A program made the translations under genes and the position numbers. Below the pieces are notes generated by a model. That model did not search any database. It was not told the DNA's origin and was given only the letters and a program-made list of their open reading frames with translations. Shown one piece after another: positions 61,042 through 64,000 of a stretch of DNA of 64,000 nt. How positions within the stretch are numbered: position 1 is the stretch's first letter; every line of letters starts with the position of its first letter. This DNA comes from Paraburkholderia tagetis (GTDB lineage: Bacteria > Pseudomonadota > Gammaproteobacteria > Burkholderiales > Burkholderiaceae). The stretch covers positions 124,001 to 188,000 of the forward strand of contig NZ_JAKLJA010000007.1 of NCBI RefSeq assembly GCF_022213065.1. The letters are read 5' to 3'.

Positions 61042-61947
61042 TCAAGCCGATGCCTGGCCTGAGCGCGCGAGTGATGCGCTCACGAAAGCGCGCACGGCGG
61101 GAGAGAGCTCCCGCCGCCTGCTTGCCAGGGCGAGGTGGACGGGAAACTCGAAATCCGCGATGGGCTTGTAGCACAGGCCGGGTTGCGTGAAATGCGACAT
61201 CGACTCGGGCACCACGGCGACGCCATAGCCGGCGGACGCCAGACTGAGCCCGGAGATGAAGTCCCGCACGCGATAGTCGAGAAAGGCCGAGAAACCTCCG
61301 GCGGCGCCCAGCGCGGAGAGCACCTCGCCGAATCCTTCGTCGTCGTCGAATTGAGGCGAAATAAAGCTCTGGTCCTTCAGGTCGTGCGCAGTCAGCTTGC
61401 GACGCGTCGCCAGCGGATGCATGTCGGCCATCGCGACCATGAGGCGCTCGGTATGGACGATCGTAGCCACGATGCCGGGCGGATATTGGCGCCTCGGCCG
61501 CACGATGCCGATATCGATTTCGCCGCCGTCCAGCGCTTCGAACTGGCGTGGCGTTTCCATCGGCACGACGTCGATGCGCACGTTCGGATGCGACAGGCGA
61601 AAATCGCGCAGCAGCGCGGAGAGCGCGCCGCTGGACACGCCCGACGCGACGTAGCCGATCCGCACGATGCCCGCCATGCCGCGGGCCGCGAGCCGGCCGA
61701 TCTGGTCCGCGCGTTCGATATGCCGCAATGCCGCCACGGCTTCGGCATGGAAGAGCCGCCCCGCATCGGTGAGCGTGACTGGCTGGCGCTTGTTGCGGTT
61801 CAGCAGGCGCACGCCGAGTTCCTGTTCGAGGCGCTGAATCTGCGCGCTCAGCGCCGACTGGGCGATATCCAGGCGATCCGCCGCGCGCGCGAAATGCAAT
61901 TCCTCGACCACGGCGGTGAAGTATCTGAGCTGGCGAGTGTCGATCAT
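61042..61947 (-). CDS. LysR-family transcriptional regulator
   Basis: The 301-residue protein has the HTH (LRYFTAVVEELHFARAADRLDIAQSALSAQIQRLEQELGVRLLNRNKR, about 8-55) and an effector domain with GIVRIGYVASGVSSGALSALLRDFRLSHPNV and VVPESMSHF. LysR regulators of this type often control aromatic or organic-acid pathways (CatR/BenM-like group). It converges on the end of the acyl-CoA operon and lies downstream of the quinone oxidoreductase gene on the same strand, which has its own terminator between. Its target is not evident. Confidence 0.9.
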   Translation of the reverse strand: MIDTRQLRYFTAVVEELHFARAADRLDIAQSALSAQIQRLEQELGVRLLNRNKRQPVTLTDAGRLFHAEAVAALRHIERADQIGRLAARGMAGIVRIGYVASGVSSGALSALLRDFRLSHPNVRIDVVPMETPRQFEALDGGEIDIGIVRPRRQYPPGIVATIVHTERLMVAMADMHPLATRRKLTAHDLKDQSFISPQFDDDEGFGEVLSALGAAGGFSAFLDYRVRDFISGLSLASAGYGVAVVPESMSHFTQPGLCYKPIADFEFPVHLALASRRRELSPAVRAFVSASLARSGQASA

Positions 61948-62013
61948 TTAATCGGAGACGATGCGTAAAGATTCGTTATCACTGTCTCCGATGCTATCAA
62001 AAACGCAGCTGCC

Positions 62014-62038
62014 AAAAAAGCGGCTGACGAGCCGCTTT
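62014..62038 (-). terminator. intrinsic terminator of the quinone oxidoreductase gene
   Basis: On the minus strand AAAGCGGCT, loop CGTC, AGCCGCTTT is followed by a T-run (six A at 62014-62019 on the + strand). It lies 36 nt after the stop of the gene at 62075. Confidence 0.85.
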
Positions 62039-62074
62039 CGTGGTTTCCAGAAACGGTTCCGGAAACCAGCACAC

Positions 62075-63055
62075 TCAAATCACGAAAATCGAGGAGCCCG
62101 TGGTTTTTCGCGCCTCCAGGTCCCGGTGTGCCTGCACCGCGTCCTGCAACGCATAGCGCTGATTGATCTCGATGCGGATGCGGCCGGCCGCGACGTGGCC
62201 GAACAATTCGTCGACCAGTTCCGCCTTTTCGTGCGGATCGGCGATGTAGTCGGCAAGTCCGGGGCGAGTCACGTACAGCGAGCCCTTACGAGCCAGGATT
62301 TGCGGATCGAACGGCGGGATCTTGCCGGACGCGGTGCCGACGCAGACCAGCAGGCCGCGGCGTTTGAGCGAGTCCAGCGACGACATGAAAGTGTCTTTGC
62401 CCACGCTGTCGAAGACCACCGACACGCCCACTCCGCCGGTCAATTCCCGCACGCGTTCGGCCACATCCTCATGGCTGTAGTTGATCGTGTGATCGCAGCC
62501 GTGCGCGCGTGCGACCGCGGCCTTGGCGTCGGTCGAAACCGTGCCGATCACCGTCAGCCCCAGCAACTTGGCCCACTGCGAAACGATCAGGCCAACGCCG
62601 CCTGCCGCTGCATGCAGCAGCACGGTGTCGCCCGCCTTGAACGGGTAGATTCGGCGCACCAGATACGCGGCGGACAGGCCACGCATGGTCATGGCCGCCG
62701 CTACGTCGCAACGGATCGCCTCGGGCAACTTGATCAACAGCGCGGCCGAAATCAGCCGCTCGGTGCTGTAGGCGCCCAGCGTGTTGATGAAGCCCGTGTA
62801 GGTCACACGGTCGCCAACCGCCAGATGCGTCACGCCCGCACCGATGGCCTCGACCACGCCGGCAGCCTCGTTGCCGAGGCCGGCAGGCAGCGCAACCGTG
62901 TAAGTACCGCCACGGAAGTACGTGTCGGCAAAGTTAAGACCCACTGCCACGTGGCGCACGCGCACCTCGCCCGGTCCCGGCTCGCCAATCTCGACATCCT
63001 CGAAGCGAAGGACCTCGGGGCCACCGGTTTCGTAGAACTTAACGACTTTCGCCAT
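62075..63055 (-). CDS. NADPH:quinone oxidoreductase (QOR, zinc-less MDR)
   Basis: The 326-residue protein is a zinc-independent medium-chain reductase: AKVVKFYETGGPEVLRFEDVEIGEPGPGEVRVRHVAVGLNFADTYFRGG at the start, GLGNEAAGVVEAIG, the nucleotide-binding HAAAGGVGLIVSQWAKLLG (about 145-163), and a conserved end (AHRDLEARKTTGSSIFVI). The start at 63055 has AGGAGAG upstream. It lies 62 nt downstream of the third BKACE gene on the same strand, so the two are probably co-transcribed. It may reduce enones or quinones; it is the full-length homologue of the remnant at 60806. Confidence 0.93.
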   Translation of the reverse strand: MAKVVKFYETGGPEVLRFEDVEIGEPGPGEVRVRHVAVGLNFADTYFRGGTYTVALPAGLGNEAAGVVEAIGAGVTHLAVGDRVTYTGFINTLGAYSTERLISAALLIKLPEAIRCDVAAAMTMRGLSAAYLVRRIYPFKAGDTVLLHAAAGGVGLIVSQWAKLLGLTVIGTVSTDAKAAVARAHGCDHTINYSHEDVAERVRELTGGVGVSVVFDSVGKDTFMSSLDSLKRRGLLVCVGTASGKIPPFDPQILARKGSLYVTRPGLADYIADPHEKAELVDELFGHVAAGRIRIEINQRYALQDAVQAHRDLEARKTTGSSIFVI

Positions 63056-63117
63056 GTTCTCTCCTGTCATGTATCGACTGCCGCAGTCTGCCTGCGGCTC
63101 GTTAGCGATCCGAATCT

Positions 63118-64000
63118 TCAGCCGGGCTTGCGCAGGAATCCCTGGTCGCCACCGTTGCGATTGGGCGCGAAGCCATTGGCCTGAAGCGTTTCTTCCGCCG
63201 TGTCGTAGAAGACCCCGATCTTCATGATCTCTCGTGCCTGTTTCGCAGTCGCGATGGGGCGGCCAAATTCGCCGGCGATACGCACCAACTGCTTGATCTG
63301 CTCGACGGAGCTCATCTTGCCCGTGCGGGTCTGGTTCCAGAGCACATCTTCGATGCCGCAGCGCACATGAAGGCCCAAGGCGATGCCGATCATATTCACG
63401 GGCAGCACATTGAGCACCGAGCTTTCCACCGTGACCACCGCGCCGTCCGGCACCGCGCGCAGCATGTTGGCGAGGTTGTAGATATTGGCCTGATCCATGC
63501 CGCCGCTGATCGCCACCCAGTTCATCACCAGCGGCCCCTTGTAGACGCCGCGCCGAATCATCCGCTCGATCGTTTCAAAGCTGTTGATGTTGTAGACCTG
63601 AAATTCGCTCTGGATTCCGGCGGCCGTCAGTCGTCGAATGTGCTCCTCGGCCCAGCTGGGATTCGAGGGAACAATCATGTCCCTGTAGGTCGCGTAGAGA
63701 TTCGGGAATCCGCGCGAAACGCCCTTGAAGTCGTCCACCCCGGCGTGCTCCGTCACATTCATCTGCGTTGTGTTGACGGTCACCGTCACCTGGTCGGGCT
63801 TCGGATCGAGTTCGGCCAGCATGTGCCGCGTGTCGTCGCTGAGCCATTTGGCGGCTTCGCCCTCGGATTCAGGCGCGAAGCTGATGGAGCCGCCCACCTG
63901 AATGACCATTTCCGGCACGCGCTCGCGCACGCCGGCGATCAGCTCATTGAACATCGACAGGCGCTTGCTGCCCTTGCCATCGGCTTCGCGCACATGCAGA
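63118..64000 (-). CDS. beta-keto acid cleavage enzyme (BKACE, DUF849), copy 3 (5' end outside window)
   Basis: The frame runs into the window edge: the last bases read LHVREADGKGSKR, the zinc-ligand region, so about 59 residues are beyond position 64000. The visible 294 residues match copies 1 and 2 throughout (GGSISFAPESEGEAAKWLSDDTRHMLAELDPKPDQVTVTVNT, GPLVMNWVAISGGMD, and the ending NGFAPNRNGGDQGFLRKPG). The active-site motif is VRCGIEDV. It is on the opposite strand to copies 1 and 2 and is followed by a quinone oxidoreductase gene. Confidence 0.9.
   Translation of the reverse strand, partial: LHVREADGKGSKRLSMFNELIAGVRERVPEMVIQVGGSISFAPESEGEAAKWLSDDTRHMLAELDPKPDQVTVTVNTTQMNVTEHAGVDDFKGVSRGFPNLYATYRDMIVPSNPSWAEEHIRRLTAAGIQSEFQVYNINSFETIERMIRRGVYKGPLVMNWVAISGGMDQANIYNLANMLRAVPDGAVVTVESSVLNVLPVNMIGIALGLHVRCGIEDVLWNQTRTGKMSSVEQIKQLVRIAGEFGRPIATAKQAREIMKIGVFYDTAEETLQANGFAPNRNGGDQGFLRKPG

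Overview
The window looks like chromosomal DNA of a Burkholderiaceae beta-proteobacterium, most likely Paraburkholderia, Caballeronia or Burkholderia sensu lato. The reasons are the high GC content, the gene order rluB-rimP-nusA-infB-rbfA-truB, the odhA-odhB-odhL-zapE block, a Burkholderia-type porin, and the large number of paralogous catabolic and regulatory genes. No tRNA, rRNA, CRISPR array or complete insertion sequence was seen.

Positions 1-7.4 kb hold the 3' end of rluB and the translation operon rimP-nusA-infB-rbfA-truB. Its leader carries a promoter, a hairpin and an intrinsic terminator, which suggests attenuation. Positions 7.4-12.6 kb hold a MarR-controlled tripartite efflux operon on the minus strand (marR, outer-membrane lipoprotein, emrA, emrB). 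Positions 12.7-22.1 kb hold typA and the 2-oxoglutarate dehydrogenase genes sucA-sucB-lpdA followed by zapE.

Positions 22.2-34.1 kb are mostly envelope and secreted functions: a free-standing DUF4096 protein, a DUF2147 protein, a TpsB-type transporter beside a low-complexity lipoprotein, a YncE-like propeller, a porin with a 27-nt AT-rich palindrome upstream, a PF04185 phosphoesterase, a TIGR03118 lipoprotein with a C-rich, G-poor leader, and a secreted blue-copper protein. Positions 34.3-38.7 kb form a minus-strand catabolic cluster (cupin dioxygenase, two SDRs, an MFS importer, IclR) headed by a 29-nt palindrome.

Positions 38.8-64 kb form an accessory catabolic island. It has three paralogous beta-keto acid cleavage enzymes (BKACE/DUF849). 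Two AraC regulators of one subfamily lie beside the first two. The promoters of those two BKACE genes share TGTCCC direct repeats exactly 21 bp apart. Between them lie an alpha/beta hydrolase with a long C-terminal extension, a two-subunit (class III/IV-like) PHA synthase, a decayed acyl-CoA ligase, a glutarate 2-hydroxylase (glaH/csiD) beside an FMN alpha-hydroxyacid dehydrogenase that may stand in for LhgO, and a lower-GC, tightly coupled cassette resembling a toxin-immunity unit. A roughly 555-bp long inverted repeat follows, then a TauD-like dioxygenase, LysR regulators, and an acyl-CoA operon (thiolase, two acyl-CoA dehydrogenases, class III CoA-transferase, MFS). That operon ends with a quinone oxidoreductase gene reduced to its two ends by an in-frame deletion; an intact paralogue lies 1.3 kb away.

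A plausible reading of the island is uptake and breakdown of keto or dicarboxylic acids to acetoacetyl-CoA and acetyl-CoA, with part of the carbon stored as PHA. This is inference from families and context. All family assignments come from reading the translated sequence; no database search was run.
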